Below, in pieces: positions 39,710 through 52,745 of a stretch of DNA of 64,000 nucleotides. Source of the stretch: Strigamia acuminata (Eukaryota; Arthropoda; Chilopoda; Geophilomorpha; Linotaeniidae); the NCBI GenBank assembly GCA_949358305.1, contig OX442318.1:1474501-1538500 (forward strand), in the 5' to 3' direction. The position numbers were made by a program, and so were the translations under genes. Position 1 is the first letter of the stretch; each line of letters starts with the position of its first letter. Below the pieces are notes generated by a model. It searched no databases, had not been told where the DNA came from, and saw nothing but the letters and a program-made list of their open reading frames with translations.

Positions 39710-39829
39710 ACCAGTTGGCGCGGGCATTTAAATGAGGTCATAGCTGAAGCGAGCTAAATGAAGTGGCGCCTATCCTACCTGCAGAACACAGGACTGATAC
39801 GCACCTGTTAGCGCGCATCTATCGGCTCA
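39710..39829 (+). promoter_or_regulatory. Possible promoter and 5' leader exon
   Basis: A local GC rise ('ccaccagttggcgcgggc', 'gttagcgcgcatctatcgg') ends in a textbook donor, ggctcag|gtaagac, at 39830. It would suit a non-coding first exon of the ELOVL gene at 42755 (acceptor candidate 'tgtcaccag' near 42711) or of the orphan exon at 40139. Confidence 0.4.
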
Positions 39830-40138
39830 GGTAAGACAATTTATTCACATTTATAACTCCGAAAACCGACAAATATCCGCACGGTGTTAAATTTCCTTAA
39901 AAAAAATGAAAACTTTTCAAGAAAAAAAATTTTTTCACCAAAAAAGTGAAAAAAAGTCGAAAAAATCGAAAAAAATCGAAAAAATCGATTATCGATTTTT
40001 CCTCGAAAAACAACTTAAACCGCTTCGGACGGAGTTTTAATTTAAAAAAATATTAATTTAGAAAAAAAAAATTTTTTTTTTTGAAAAATGTTAACTTGGT
40101 TGGTAAAATGGGGCAAGAAACCGGAACTGGGTGTTTAG

Positions 40139-40322
40139 TGACCCAAAGCTGAGTTACCCCTCTTACCTGATCGAAATGCGTTGCCAGGACGACTATTTTG
40201 ATATACACACGCGTTATTTAGGAGAAATAATAACAGAAATAAACACAAAAAGGCAAAAGGTTCGAAATGGGGCGCGGAATGCGATGTGGGTCAGTTTGGT
40301 GGACCCCCAGCTCGATTTTCAG
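40139..40322 (+). CDS. Orphan exon candidate, unknown protein
   Basis: Open from the acceptor 'gtgtttag' to 'ttttcag|gttcat', 184 nt, entry phase 1 and exit phase 0. It encodes a balanced, non-repetitive peptide (for example DPKLSYPSYLIEMRCQDDYF, ...GARNAMWVSLVDPQLDFQ) in the middle of low-complexity DNA. Composition and codon variety look like real protein. The family was not recognised and no neighbouring exon was found. It could also be a retrocopy fragment or an exon of a long gene continuing outside. Confidence 0.4.
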
Positions 40323-40329
40323 GTTCATT

Positions 40330-41370
40330 TCTGACTTTTGTGAAAAGGTCATTTTTTTTTCTCTTCTTCTTTTTCCGTTTTCTGTTTTTGTTTTTTTTGA
40401 TTTGATTTTGATTGTTTTATGTGAAATTATTTGTGTTTGATTTGTAATGATTTTGTATTTGATTTATTTGATTGATTGTTTATATATATATATAATTTTT
40501 TTTTAAAAGTATTGAATTTTAAGAGTATTTTATTTTAATAAATGTTATATTTGTTTTTGGTTTTTTTTTTTTATAATTTTTTTGTTTTGGTTTTGTTAAT
40601 TCATTTATTTGTTTTTTTGGTTGGTTTTTCTAGTTTTAGTTTTTTTTTTGTTTTTTTTTGTTTTGGGGGGAGGGGGGTGTTTGGGGTTTTCCTGTATTAT
40701 TTTTAGGTGTTTTCTTATTTTTTTGTTTGTTTCATTTATTTATTTTTTTTATTTTTTTTGCTTTTTTAAATTATTTTTTGTTTGGTTTATTTTATTTAAA
40801 TTAGACACTTTATTTTTTTTCTTTTTTTCATTTTTTTTCCAGTATTTTAATTGTTTTTTCAGTTTATTTTGGTTTTTTCCAGTTTTTTCCCGTTTTTTCC
40901 ATTCTTTTTTTCATTTTTTCATTTTTTTAAAATTTTTTTTTCACTTTTTTTAAAAAAGTTTTTCTAGTTTATTTTGGTTTTTTCCATTTTTTCCATTTTT
41001 TTCAGTTTTTTTTTCAGTTTTTCTATTTTTTTGGTTTTCTTTCCAGTTTTTTCATGTTTTTTCCAGTTTATTTTGATTTTTTTCATTTTTTTTCCATTTT
41101 TTTCCATTTTTTTTCCAGTTTTTCTTTTTTTTTGTTTTCTTTTCAATTCTTTCCAGTTCTTTCCAGTTCATTTTGGTTTTTTCCATTTTTTTTCCATTTT
41201 TTTTCCAGTTTTTCTTTTTTTTTTGTTTTCTTTTCAGTTCTTTCCAGTTCTTTCCAGTTCATTTTGGTTTTTTCCATTTTTTTCCATTTTTTTTCTATTT
41301 TTTCCATTTTTTCCCTAATTTTTTAATTTATTTTTCCATTTTCTTTCTTTTTAACAAAAAACAACAAAAA
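40330..41370. repeat. About 1 kb polypyrimidine (T/C) tract
   Basis: Strongly strand-asymmetric: T runs with 'tccagtttt', 'ttccatttt' and occasional 'ttggttttt', very few A. The later part has a rough 'ccagttttttccattttt' periodicity. Phe-rich ORFs on the plus strand and Lys-rich ORFs on the minus strand are artefacts. Confidence 0.9.
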
Positions 41371-42211
41371 CAACTCTTTATTTTTATTTTACTTTTATCC
41401 AAACAATTCCCCCGAACTTCACTCCATTTCCAATCCCAATTCCAATTTCCCAACCATTTCATTTCCCACCCAACTTTTCCACATTTTGCTCTTTCCAGTG
41501 TTTCCACCACCTTTTAACGATTTTCCCATTTCCCCCAACACTTCTCATCGATCCCTCCACTCTTATTATTACACCTATTTATTATTTTTCAAATTCCTCC
41601 AATTCTCGCGAATTAATTTCCCAACAGGAAACAATTTCATTCACTCACCAAAACAAAAAACAAAAAAAAAATCATGTCGATACTTTTAAATAAAGAAAGA
41701 CAAACAAATGTAGGTCACTCAACCTAACTCGTTTTTTAAAAACCGGAAGTGATCAAAACAAAAATTTTACTCCGACCAATTTGTCAACAAACAAAAATAT
41801 AGGCCTAACCATAAAAAAAAGCACCCAGGTTAAATAACAAAATCACTCCGTCCCAACCCGAGCCCACTCGCAAACTACGTCACAAAATCTCAACCCCGAC
41901 GAAACCAAACAGGACACGACGATCGTGCGGTGGGTGCGTCATTTTGCGAACTTTCCCCGAGTAAGGAGGTAACCTCGATAGCAGACTCATCGTCCTGTTG
42001 ACCGTGCACCAAAACCATTCAAGGTCGCGGAAGGTCGTCGACCCTCAACATTGACCCACAATTTTCTCGCGGAATGCGAGATTTAACGTCAACCTTTTTA
42101 TTTTTTATTTTTTTTTTCCAAATACCGAAAAATAATTATTTTTTTGCGTTATTTTATTTTTTTGTATCAAACAATTTTTGTTTTAGATGTAGTGATGAGT
42201 TATCCTCCTTT

Positions 42212-42231
42212 TGCGCATGCGCTTTGCCAAT
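42212..42231. promoter_or_regulatory. NRF1-like palindrome plus CCAAT
   Basis: TGCGCATGCGC at 42212-42222 is the perfect palindromic NRF-1-type site, followed by gCCAATcgg. It lies about 0.5 kb 5' of the first ELOVL start codon. Confidence 0.45.
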
Positions 42232-42754
42232 CGGCTTTGCACACTAACCGAGACACTAACCGACTCAGACAAGAGCATTATCCTCGGTTGATAATTCTCT
42301 CACTAGGTCGACACCATGCAAACATCTACTACCTGCTTTTCATCTATTTTTTAACAAGACTAACATTCCTGTAAGTAACAAACACTTCCTATTATGTTTA
42401 TTTAATTTATTTTGTTTAATTTGTTCGTATTTTTTAATTTTTTTAAAGTTTTTATTCGTAAAAATCTGTTTATCGTGTCGCCTACTAGTGGCGATCGTGC
42501 GAAACAGGGTGTGAATTTGCCGGGAAAATTGCAAAATCGACACTAAATGTTCGGTTTTTTAATTTAAAAATAATAAAAACATTAAAAATGTATAAATTTT
42601 AAATTTCGAGTGTTTTGTCGTGATTTTAAGTTCTAAATAGTACGTAGTATCGAGCGTCGTGTAGCACTAACGAATCGATATAGCCGGAGCTTTCAATTTC
42701 TGTCACCAGGTTCGCCGCACACGTCTCTCGTCGTCCAGCCGCCCTGTCGAAGCC

Positions 42755-45700
42755 ATGGCTCAAATAACCGCCAGTGTGGTGCAATTTTACAACCGCACCA
42801 TGGAACTCAGAGGTAAATTAAACGTCGCGTGTTATTTCGGTGACGAAAAAAATATTTTACAAAATATGTCCACCGTAAAAAAAATTAAAAACCTAAAAAA
42901 AAAAAAAAAAAAAACGAAATAAAAAAATCCAAATTTCAAAACGATGCGAAAACGAGACCGATACAAAATGCCGGCTTAGGCCTAACGCGAAAACGTGAAC
43001 AAATCTGGGTGTGATCGATGCGAAAAGGAAGAGTTAAAATCTCGTGTGGGCTGTGTTTAATCGAAGGAAATGTCAGGGTTACGAAATGAATCGGTCTGGT
43101 CCAAGGACGGAACATTTAACTCATTAAATTTTTCGTTTTTTCGCTCGAAATTTGTCGATTTTTCGCGTTTTTTCGCCATTTCTCGCGAAATTCGCCTTTT
43201 TATCGCTTAAATAAATGGAATTACGTTAGGTAAGTATACAAAATGATTAAATCTGACGTTATTTGACGTGTTTTTTTCTTTTTTTTGTAGATAAACGAGT
43301 CGACGGGTGGATATTGATGGACAGCCCACTGCCAACTTTATTACTTTGTCTAAGTTACGTGTACGGGGTCACGAGTTTGGGGCCATGGATCATGAAGAAT
43401 AGGGAATCACTTAATCTCAGGAAAGCATTAGTTGCCTATAACTTTTTTATGGTTTTATTCAGCGCGTATTTGTTCATAGAGGTAATTTTTACACGAATTT
43501 TGGTGTTTTTTGTTGATTTTTGTTGATTTTTGTTGAATTTTGTTGAATTTTGTTGAATTTTGTTGAATTTTGTTGTTTTTTTCAGCTGTGGTTGTCCGGT
43601 TGGGGCACTGGGTACAGTTACAGGTGCCAACCTGTTGATTTTTCAGAGTCTCCTAAAGCTATGCGGGTATGGAGTGATTTTTGTTGATTTTTTGGTGTTT
43701 TTTTTTAATTTTGGTTTGTTTTTTTAGATGGCAAATGCGTGTTGGTGGTACTATTTTTCCAAGTTTATTGAATTTGCTGATACGGTGTGTATTTTGTGTT
43801 TGTGGTTGGAAATTTGATGTTTTTTTGTGGTTTTTGTTTGAATTTGTGGCTAAGTTTAAGTGATTTTGTATGTTTTTTTGTCTGAATTTTGGTGTTTTTG
43901 GCAGGGAATTTAAAGACATTTGATATTTTGCTCAAGGAGTTTGAAGAAATTCGATATTTTGCTCAAGAACGTGGAAGAAAATCGATATTTTTTAAAGAAT
44001 GTTGTCAAGAAAGTGAAGAAAAGCCAAGAAAATTGTGATTTTTGAAAGAAAGTGAAGAAAAATTGTAATTTTTCACAGAAATATCGTCAAAATTGTCGAT
44101 TTTTCGCCGAATTTGATCGAAATTGTTAAAAAATTGGATATTTTCGAACCAAATTTCCAACTTTTAAAGTTTATTAAACGAATTGTCAAGTTTATTGTTT
44201 AAAAAGTTTTTTTTTTGTAATTGCAGATATTTTTCGTGTTGAGGAAGAAATTCAACCAGGTGACTCTGTTGCACGTGATTCATCACGGATGCATGCCGAT
44301 GAGCGTGTGGTTTGGCGTGCGCTTCACACCCGGTAAACAAGTTTATGGACGTGGTTTGGATTTCAATTGTAATATAATGGCTTCTTCGGTTTCAGGTGGT
44401 CATAGCACATTTTTTGGACTACTTAACTCGCTCGTTCACATATTTATGTACACGTACTATGGAATTGCGGCCATGGGACCGAAGTATAACAAATTTCTTT
44501 GGTGGAAAAAGTACATGACTACATTCCAATTGGTAAATTCATTAATTTTATTTGATTGATGATGTTAGGCGTTTTTTTTTTTTTTTTTTTTTAATTTAAA
44601 TTTGAGGAAAATTTGGGGAAAATGAGGAAATTAGAAGGAGAAGTTGATGAAATTTTAAAATTTTGGATATTAGAAGAAAATTTTTAAATTTTTAAATTTT
44701 GTGTGAATAAAAAAGGAAAATTTGGTTGAAAATTTGGTTTTGGAAGAAAATTTGGATTTCATTTTAGAAAATTTGGATTTCATTTTATAAAATTTGGTAG
44801 AAAATTTGGATTTTGGAAGATAATTTGAACTCTCTTTACAAAAAACAGATGGAAATTTGTGAAAATTTTAAATTTGATGAAAATTTGGAATTTTTAGCTA
44901 AAATTTAATGAAAATTTGGAATTTTTAACAGAAATGAGATGAAAATTGGGAATTTAGAAAATCTGGAATTTTGATGAAAATCTGGAATTTTGATGAAAAT
45001 CTGGAATTTTGATGAAAATCTGGAATTTTGATGAAAATCTGGAATTTTGATGAAAATCTGGAATTTTGATGAAAATCTGGAATTTTGATGAAAATCTGGA
45101 ATTTTGATGAAAATCTGGAATTTTGATGAAAATCTGGAATTTTGATGAAAATCTGGAATTTTGATGAAAATCTGGAATTTTGATGAAAATCTGGAATTTT
45201 GATGAAAATCTGGAATTTTGATGAAAATCTGGAATTTTGATGAAAATCTGGAATTTTGATGAAAATCTGGAATTTTGATGAAAATCTGGAATTTTGATGA
45301 AAATCTGGAATTTTGATGAAAATCTGGAATTTTGATGAAAATCTGGAATTTTGATGAAAATCTGGAATTTTGATAAAAATCTGAAATTTAGATGAAAATT
45401 TGGAATTTTGATGAAAATTTTAAAAGAAACTTTGGAAATTTGAAGCAAATTTTGATGAAAATTTGGAATTTTGAACAAAAATTTTAACTTTTTTTATAAA
45501 ATTTGATAAAAATTTGATTTTGAACCAAAATTTGAGCAAAAACAGCCAAAAGCTATCAATCACCCTCTTGATGCACGAATGTATTGTGTGTTGTTTCTCC
45601 GCAGATGCAATTCATCGGCATCATCGTGCACGCATTCCAGCTCCTCTTCATCGACTGCAACTACCCGAAAGCCTTCGTGTGGTGGATCGGCGGCCACGCT

Positions 45701-45886
45701 GTCATGTTCTTCTTTCTCTTCATGGACTTCTACAAACAAGCCTACCTAAGGCGGCGCACGCCCTTCAGGACCAACAAACAAACCAACGGCAACATCACAA
45801 ACGGCCACACCAACAAACAATCCAACGGACTCCACAACACCGCCAACGGTCTCCACAACGGACACTCCAAGCCCAAAACACACTAG
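42755..45886 (+). CDS. Very-long-chain fatty acid elongase (ELOVL family), tandem copy 1
   Basis: ER membrane 3-ketoacyl-CoA synthase that condenses malonyl-CoA with long acyl-CoA. Exons: 42755-42812, 43291-43481, 43586-43666, 43728-43784, 44227-44332, 44396-44532, 45605-45886; 303 codons plus TAG, a normal ELOVL length. Visible: DKRVDGW, PWIMKNRESLNLRKALVAYN, DTIFFVLRKKFNQVT, the catalytic histidine box LHVIHH, MYTYYG and GPKYNKFLWWKKYMT. The C-terminal tail has an NG(H/L)-rich repeat and ends KPKTH, a KxKxx-type ER retrieval signal. The last intron holds the 19-bp minisatellite. It resembles the insect AAEL008004/ELOVL4-7 group; substrate length cannot be read from sequence. Confidence 0.93.
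44959..45400. repeat. 19-bp minisatellite in the last intron of ELOVL copy 1
   Basis: Unit gaaaatctggaattttgat (19 bp) about 22 nearly perfect copies, with decayed relatives on both sides. The minus-strand 174-codon frame is an artefact, because 19 bp reads as 19 residues per three units. Confidence 0.95.
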
Positions 45887-48060
45887 GCAACAAACACACG
45901 CGCACGAAACGACTAAAACGACTGAAACTATGAAAATTATAATATCATATTTTTGCATTTAACGAGTGGAAAAACGAAAATCTCTGTTCTTGTTGTTGTT
46001 GTTGTTAATTTTTGTTTTATTTTATTTTTTTTTTGTTTTGTTTATTTTTTCAATGTTTTTTCTTTATTTTTCTTGTTTTCCACCTAAACCTAATCCTTGA
46101 TCTTTGTTTTTCTTCCCTTTACGGAGAAAAGCGATGCGAAAAATGTCCATTTTGTTAATTAAATTTAAAAAAAAGTAAAAATTTGCTTAAAAACGTGAAA
46201 TTTTGCATGAAAAAAATGAAAATTTGCATGAAAAGTATGAAAATTTGCATGAAAAGTATGAAAATTTGCATGAAATCGTGAAAAATTGCAAAATAACGTG
46301 AAAATTTGCCAAAAAAACGATGTAAAACGCGGTTCGGGAGTGCCTTTTGCCTTTTTATATACACTATGCACATTTAAATAAGTAGTAAATGGAACTTAAT
46401 GGTGTGTCGAGCACGTGTTTGTACAGCCGGGTGGTTGGTAGAGTCGCGCGGTCCCGCCTGGCCACGCCACCTCGAGAGAAAAACGAAAGAAAAACGGAAA
46501 GACGATTTCTAAGCGATGTACAAAGTGTTTACAAACTAATGTAGTTTTTCTTTTTCTTTCTTTTTTTCAATTTTTTTTATAGTGGAAAAACGATTTACTT
46601 TTTTGATTTGTTTTTGTGAGGCATTTTGGCATTGTATCGTGTTATGCTCAATTTGAGTCGAGTTTTGCATGGGAAATGCATAAAAAATGCATAATGCATG
46701 GAAATGCACGTCCGAGGCAGTTTTTTTTCATTTTATTTCACGAGAAATGGTTTAAAAATTGCAGAGAAAATGCATAAAATGCCTAAAAGATGATTTTTAT
46801 TTTTATTTTGTATCTATATATTCATATTTGCGGTCTGGGTGTTAATTTTAGGGGTAAACATTGCACTTTTACATATAGGACCAATTTTTATAAAAGATTT
46901 TGTGCAATTTTAAGAGAAATCAACGAGCTGTTTGTGCATATAATTAGCATAATAAATAAATTAAAAAATATTTGTTAAATTTATAGATTATATGAAAAAA
47001 AATACGAAACTGAAACTTTTTATTATTTTTTTTTTATTTTTATTATTTTTATTATTTTTATTATTATTTTTTATTATTTAATAAAAAAAAATACCTCGAT
47101 GGGCGATGAAGTTACAACGAGATCAAATTACGACATATCGACCTTTCGTGGTTTTATTACTTAAAAACTGCCTTAATAAACGAAGAAATAAGGAACACAA
47201 AGTATTTTCGGAAGATCGATCGATCGATTCGTGTCTATTAATTTGCTATATATATGGAAAAATAAAATTGTTAACGACAGGGCAGCTCTTTGTAAGAGAT
47301 TAAATGGATTAACATGTCATTTATTGATCCGCCCGCGCCTCCTGTCCTCTCATCACTGTTGTAATTATTTAATTTTGATAATAAACTGTAAAAATCTGCA
47401 CTTTTTCGCCATTTTTATTCGTGTTAAACGCCCGCCATGTTTGTCATGGCAACGACAGTAATTACTGGGTCATTTCGAGTCGTTCACTTTTTAGTTGTTT
47501 CGCACTTCCTCACTCCATTCCATTGACTGCCAATTCGGTCTGCACCTGATTTCTTTTTTTTATTGTCATTCTTCTTTTTCCCTGAGTGAGTTTTTATTTT
47601 TAAATTATATTTTTAAATTTGTAAGTTCTAAGAACAGCGCGAATCTTAAAACGACTCGTTGGGAATTGCGCAACCAGAGCGCGCTTCACTACATTTAATA
47701 TTAATTTTTTTAAATATATTTAATAATTTATAAATTTTTAAGAAAATATTGGGATTTATTACATTAAAATGAAGTAAAACAAAATAATTTTGACAATACG
47801 AGAGTAAATTTTATCACGTAAAGTCGTGACCGGTCATTTTAATATTTATACACGGTCCGGTTCAACGTTTGAATTTTCCGTGACTCGGACAAATGTGTTT
47901 TTATTACAAAATCGAGGTCGATAATTTATCAATTTTACAATTAATTAAGAGATGGTCAAATGATAAACATTCTTAATGGTAATTCCGCTCCAAATACTCG
48001 CTCCACGACACAATTAACTTCATTCCGAATTTTTCTTCTATTTTCAGGGTATATCTAAAA
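45887..48060. other. Spacer between the two ELOVL genes
   Basis: 3' UTR of copy 1 then AT-rich spacer. A short 21-bp repeat (atgaaaatttgcatgaaaagt) lies at about 46195-46300. 47430-47520 is less AT-rich ('cgcccgccatgtttgtcat') and may be the promoter of copy 2. A leader acceptor 'ttctattttcag' precedes its ATG at about 48048. Confidence 0.5.
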
Positions 48061-48064
48061 AAAA

Positions 48065-51000
48065 ATGCACAACTTGACGTTAATCGAAAATGCCACGCGA
48101 CGATATAACGAAATCTGGGAACTCAGAGGTAATTCAACAAATCCCCAAACCCCCACAAAAAACCCCGAGCGAAATAACCCAAAATTTGACCATTTTTCGA
48201 CTATTTTGAAATTCGACGGAAAAACCGCGCCGTGCGGGCCGCCGCGCATCGCCCGCGCGCCGCCTGGAATCGCCTTCATCGCCGGCGAATTCGTTTTTTG
48301 AGTTTATTTTTCATTGTAGATAAGAGAGTTGATGGATTACCGTTGATGGGGAGTCCGTTTCCGACGATTGCCATCACTTTGCTGTATTTGTACATAATTA
48401 AATGGTGGGGCCCGCGATTTATGAAGAATAGAGAGCCGTTTCAGTTGCGGCCGGTGCTCATCTTTTATAACTTTACTATGGTCATTATTAATGCGTTTAT
48501 TCATAGCGAGGTAAGCCGTTCGTTTTTGTCGTTTTTCTTGTTTTTGATGTGCTTTTTTGTGTTTTTTTTTAGTCTTATACGTCGGGGATTATATTTAAGT
48601 ACAGCTTTATGTGCGAGCCGGTCGATTATACGCCAAATCCGTTGGGATATCGGGTAATTATTCGTTTATATCGATTTAATCGAGTGCTGGTTGTGGGAGT
48701 TTACAATAGATGGCGCTAGAGGATTAGGGGTTGGATTTTTATGGGCATTTTGGAAATTGTGCTGAGTTTTCTCGCAAGTTTTGCAAAAGCTGATCTCTTT
48801 AGTTGGGCATTTTGCATAATTTTCATTTTTCATGCTGTTTTTGGATTTTTTTTAGTGATTTTATGCAGAATTTGTGATTTTGTGCAGATTTTCGTGCAGA
48901 TTTTCATGATTTCTTACAGTTTTGCTGTTTTTGGGGATTTTTATGCAAACTCAGCAAGTTCTGATCATTTTCTTGCAAATTTTGCCAATTTTATCAATTT
49001 TTCTTGCAAATTTTGCAAATTTTGCCAATTTTATCAATTTTTCTTGCAAATTTTGCAAATTTTGCCAATTTTATCAATTTTTCTTGCAAATTTTGCAAAT
49101 TTTGCCAATTTTATCAATTTTTCTTGCAAATTTTGCAAATTTTGCCAATTTTATCAATTTTTCTTGCAAATTTTGCAAATTTTGCCAATTTTATCAATTT
49201 TTCTTGCAAATTTTGCAAATTTTAATCATTTTTCTTGCAAATTTAGCATATTTTGCCAATTTTAATTATTTTTCTTGCAAATTTTACAAATTTTGCCAAT
49301 TTTAATTATTTCTCTTGCAAATTTAGCACATTGTGATTATTTGTGAGTTTTATGCAACTTTTGTGAATTTTCTGCAAATTTCTTGCAAATTTACCAAAAT
49401 CTCTCCATTTTTCAAGCAAATTTTGCAAACTTCATTGATTTCACTGCACAAATCGCAAATGACGATAATTTATGTGAAAATGGATGCAACTTTTTCAGAT
49501 CATAAGACTGGTTTACTTGTACTACATCACGAAATACATAGATTTTCTCGACACAGTAAGTGTTAAATTAAATGTAAATTAAAATTAAATTAAATTAAAC
49601 GAATAAATTTTTGTTTTTTCGTTTAGATTTTCTTCATCTTCAGGAAGAAATTCAACCAGATCAGCATCCTTCACGTGTTCCACCACTCAGTCATGCCCAT
49701 GAACTCGTGGGTCGTTTTGCGATTTGCACCAGGTGACAAATGAGCGAACCAGCGAGGCGAGTTGCGATGGAATTGACTTTGTTTTTCGCTCTTTTATTCA
49801 GGTGGTCATGGTCTGTTTCCCGGATATGTCAATAGTCTAGTTCACGCTGTCATGTACACTTATTATGGCCTGGCCTCTCTGGGGCCCAAGTATCACAATC
49901 TTTTGTGGTGGAAGCGTTACGTCACTATCCTGCAAATGGTTAGTTTCGCACTTTAATGATGTAACGTTATGGTTAGTTCGTTTCAGGTGTTACGGAGGGA
50001 ATTTCCAATTTGTTGACTATTACAAATTTCTCTATTTTACGTTACAAATTTCTCTATTTTACGTTACAAATTTCTCTATTTTACGTTACAAATTTCTCTA
50101 TTTTACGTTACAAATTTCTCTAGTTTACGTTACAAATTTCTCTATTTTACGTTACAAATTTCTCTAGTTTACGTTACAAATTTCTCTATTTTACGTTACA
50201 AATTTCTCTATTTTACGTTACAAATTTCTCTAGTTTACGTTACAAATTTCTCTATTTTACGTTACAAATTTCTCTATTTTACGTTTCAAATTTCTCTAGT
50301 GTACGTTACAAATTTCTCTATTTTACGTTACAAATTTCTCTAGTACGTTACAAATTTCTATATTTTACGTTACAAATTTCTCTATTTTACGTTACAAATT
50401 TCTCTAGTTTACGTTACAAATTTCTCTATTTTACGTTACAAATTTCTCTAGTTTATGTTATAAATTTCTTTAATTACGCTATACATTTCTCTATTTCACG
50501 TTATCTGGTATATTTTTCTGCATTTTACGTAACATTTCTTTATTTTACGTTATAAATTTCTTTATTTTACGTTATACATTTATTTATTTCACGTTATACA
50601 TTTCTCTATTTCACGCTATACATTTCTCTATTTCACGTTATCTGGTATATTTTTCTGCATTTTACGTAACATTTCTGCATTTTACGTTATAAATTTCTTT
50701 ATTTTACGTTATACATTTATTTATTTCACGTTATACATTTCTCTATTTCACGCTATACATTTCTCTATTTCACGTTATATATTTCTCTACTTTGTGTTAT
50801 TCGGTATATTTTTCTGTACTTTACGTTATACATTACTGCACCTTACGTTATACGTTTCTTCACTTTACGTTATACATTTCTGCACTTTACGTTATACATT
50901 TCTGCACTTTACGTTATACATTTCTACACTTTACGTTATACATTTCTGCACTTTACATTATAAATTTCTTTATTTTTCGTAATACCTTTCTTTATTTACG

Positions 51001-51301
51001 TTATACATTTCTCTATTTCACGTTATAAACATCTAGATTTCTTCGCATCACTGTCTCTAGTAGTCTACGTTGTTTTGGCTTGATAACGTGTTGAAGGTGT
51101 TGTTTGGTTTGTCTAACGCCGGTTTTGACGTTTCAGATCCAGTTCGTGGTCGGTTTATACCACATGGTGCAGCCGTTGTTCCGCGAATGCAATTACCCGC
51201 TGCCCATCCTCATGTACCTGCTTCCGCAAGGCACCACCTTTTTGATTCTCTTTATTAACTTTTACATACAGAATTACCGAAACAAAATCAAAGCTCACTA
51301 G
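48065..51301 (+). CDS. Very-long-chain fatty acid elongase (ELOVL family), tandem copy 2
   Basis: ER elongase, paralogue of the preceding gene. Exons: 48065-48128, 48320-48510, 48573-48653, 49499-49555, 49627-49732, 49802-49938, 51137-51301; 266 codons plus TAG. The five internal exons have exactly the lengths of copy 1 (191, 81, 57, 106, 137). Motifs: [46 protein letters not shown], the LHVFHH box, [21 protein letters not shown]. The C-terminus KIKAH is a KxKxx ER signal. It lacks the Asn/Gly-rich tail of copy 1. Introns 3 and 6 are filled by minisatellites. Confidence 0.93.
48969..49330. repeat. 40-bp minisatellite in ELOVL copy 2 intron 3
   Basis: Unit of 40 bp made of 'ttcttgcaaattttgcaaat' plus 'tttgccaattttatcaattt', itself two related 20-mers. 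About 7-8 copies, decaying at the right. Confidence 0.93.
50020..51045. repeat. 22-bp minisatellite in ELOVL copy 2 intron 6
   Basis: Unit gttacaaatttctctattttac is fairly uniform to about 50460, then a related variant family (gttatacatttctgcactttac) continues to about 51045, close to the acceptor of the last exon. Confidence 0.93.
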
Positions 51302-51400
51302 GAACGAGAGAGAAACTCAACAACTAAAACAATCTAACCAGTCATGTCTGTTTGTATAAATTATTACGATTATTATCATTTGTTGCACTGTAAAACCACT

Positions 51401-51406
51401 AATAAA
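51401..51406 (+). terminator. Poly(A) signal of ELOVL copy 2
   Basis: AATAAA 100 bp after the stop codon, the first such signal downstream. Confidence 0.6.
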
Positions 51407-51589
51407 CTAACAAATTAACAACTCAACAACTCAACATTGTCATTCTTTCTTTTCTCCCATCTATCCTTAGGTGCTGGTCTTCCACTACCCCGCAACAATA
51501 GGTATGGGTACATCTCTGTCTCATCCTTGTTTTTCAGTTTATGCCAACAGACCGACACGAAAATAAAATTTTATTGTACAGAACTTGCA

Positions 51590-52515
51590 CTTTTTCTATC
51601 CGAGGCCTCGAAAAATGGGCTCTAAAAATGAACCCTAAAAGGAGGCCCAGAAGAGGGCGTCAAAAATTAGTTCCAAAAATGGATCCTAAGAAGAGAGTTT
51701 CAGACAAGGCCCCCCAACAAATTGAGTCAAAAAAGGGGCCCCAAAAAATAGGTTTTAAAATTGGGTCATAAAAATTTATCTTAAAAGGACCCCAAAAGTG
51801 AATTTTTTTAAAAAGACGCCATAAAGAGGGATCCCTTAAGAGGAGCCCACAAGAGGGCCCCACAAGAGGGATTCTTAATAAAGAGGACCCCAAACAAAGT
51901 GAGTAAAGGTGGCTCAAAATGAAGAAATTTGAGTGGAGACTTTTTAATTGTGGGTGTCTTGGGGCTCCGATGCTGCATGGGGCCCATGTTGAATATTATG
52001 TATAACTAGCTGTGCCCGGCCACGTATGAATGGTATTTAATTAATTCCATTCAATTGATTGTTGAATATCAATAAACATAAAAATGAAAAATCTGGTGAA
52101 AGATATAAAATGATTTATAATAATTTTTATAATAATTAATATAATAATTTATTATAATATGTCATAATTTCAAAATTTTAAATTTAAATTTTAAATGCTG
52201 CTGCGTGGTTTTGTTGAGATATTTGGATATTTTTCACCAGAATTTAATTTTTTTTATGAATTCCAATCATGTTCATCTGTGTAGCATAGAGAGGGATTTC
52301 ATACTAAAGTCGAAATAACTAAGGTCGAAATTATCCCTTTTCAAAAAATATTTTCTTAGTCGTGTGTGACTAAGGGCGAAATGATTAAAGTAGAAAATTC
52401 CAATATGAATAAGGTCGAAATGTTCCGAAAAAGTGTCGAAACGTCCATTAGACGTTTCGTATGGTCAAAACATACGCTTGCCGTTTAAGCGTCTATTTCA
52501 AGAATACACTGCATA
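51590..52515. other. Degenerate repeats, no gene
   Basis: 51600-51910 is a loose repeat of 'aaaaatgg(g/a)(t/c)cc' / 'aaaaggggccccaaaa' type. 52300-52450 repeats 'taaggtcgaaat'. Around 52010 'actagctgtgcccggccacg' resembles a motif of dispersed insect repeats. Confidence 0.45.
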
Positions 52516-52745
52516 TAAGGTGCGTTTCATAATTATAAATCCACCCACAAATTTTGTGTTACAGCCAAACATTCTTCCCAACAATAAAATTCTCTATACT
52601 GTTTGATTTTAACATGTGTTTTTACAAGATTTTAAGAAGTTTTTGTTAAAAGGAAATTTTTTTTTATATTGTTATGGCAAAAATGTAATTTTTAGGTGTT
52701 GCATAATTATAAATCCACATTTGGTTTCTATTAAATTTTTTATTT

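Noticed and set aside
40609-41517. Phe-rich ORFs
   Set aside because: Low-complexity T-rich DNA; no membrane-protein pattern beyond poly-Phe.
44954-45478. 174-codon minus-strand ORF
   Set aside because: Translation of the 19-bp minisatellite within an ELOVL intron.
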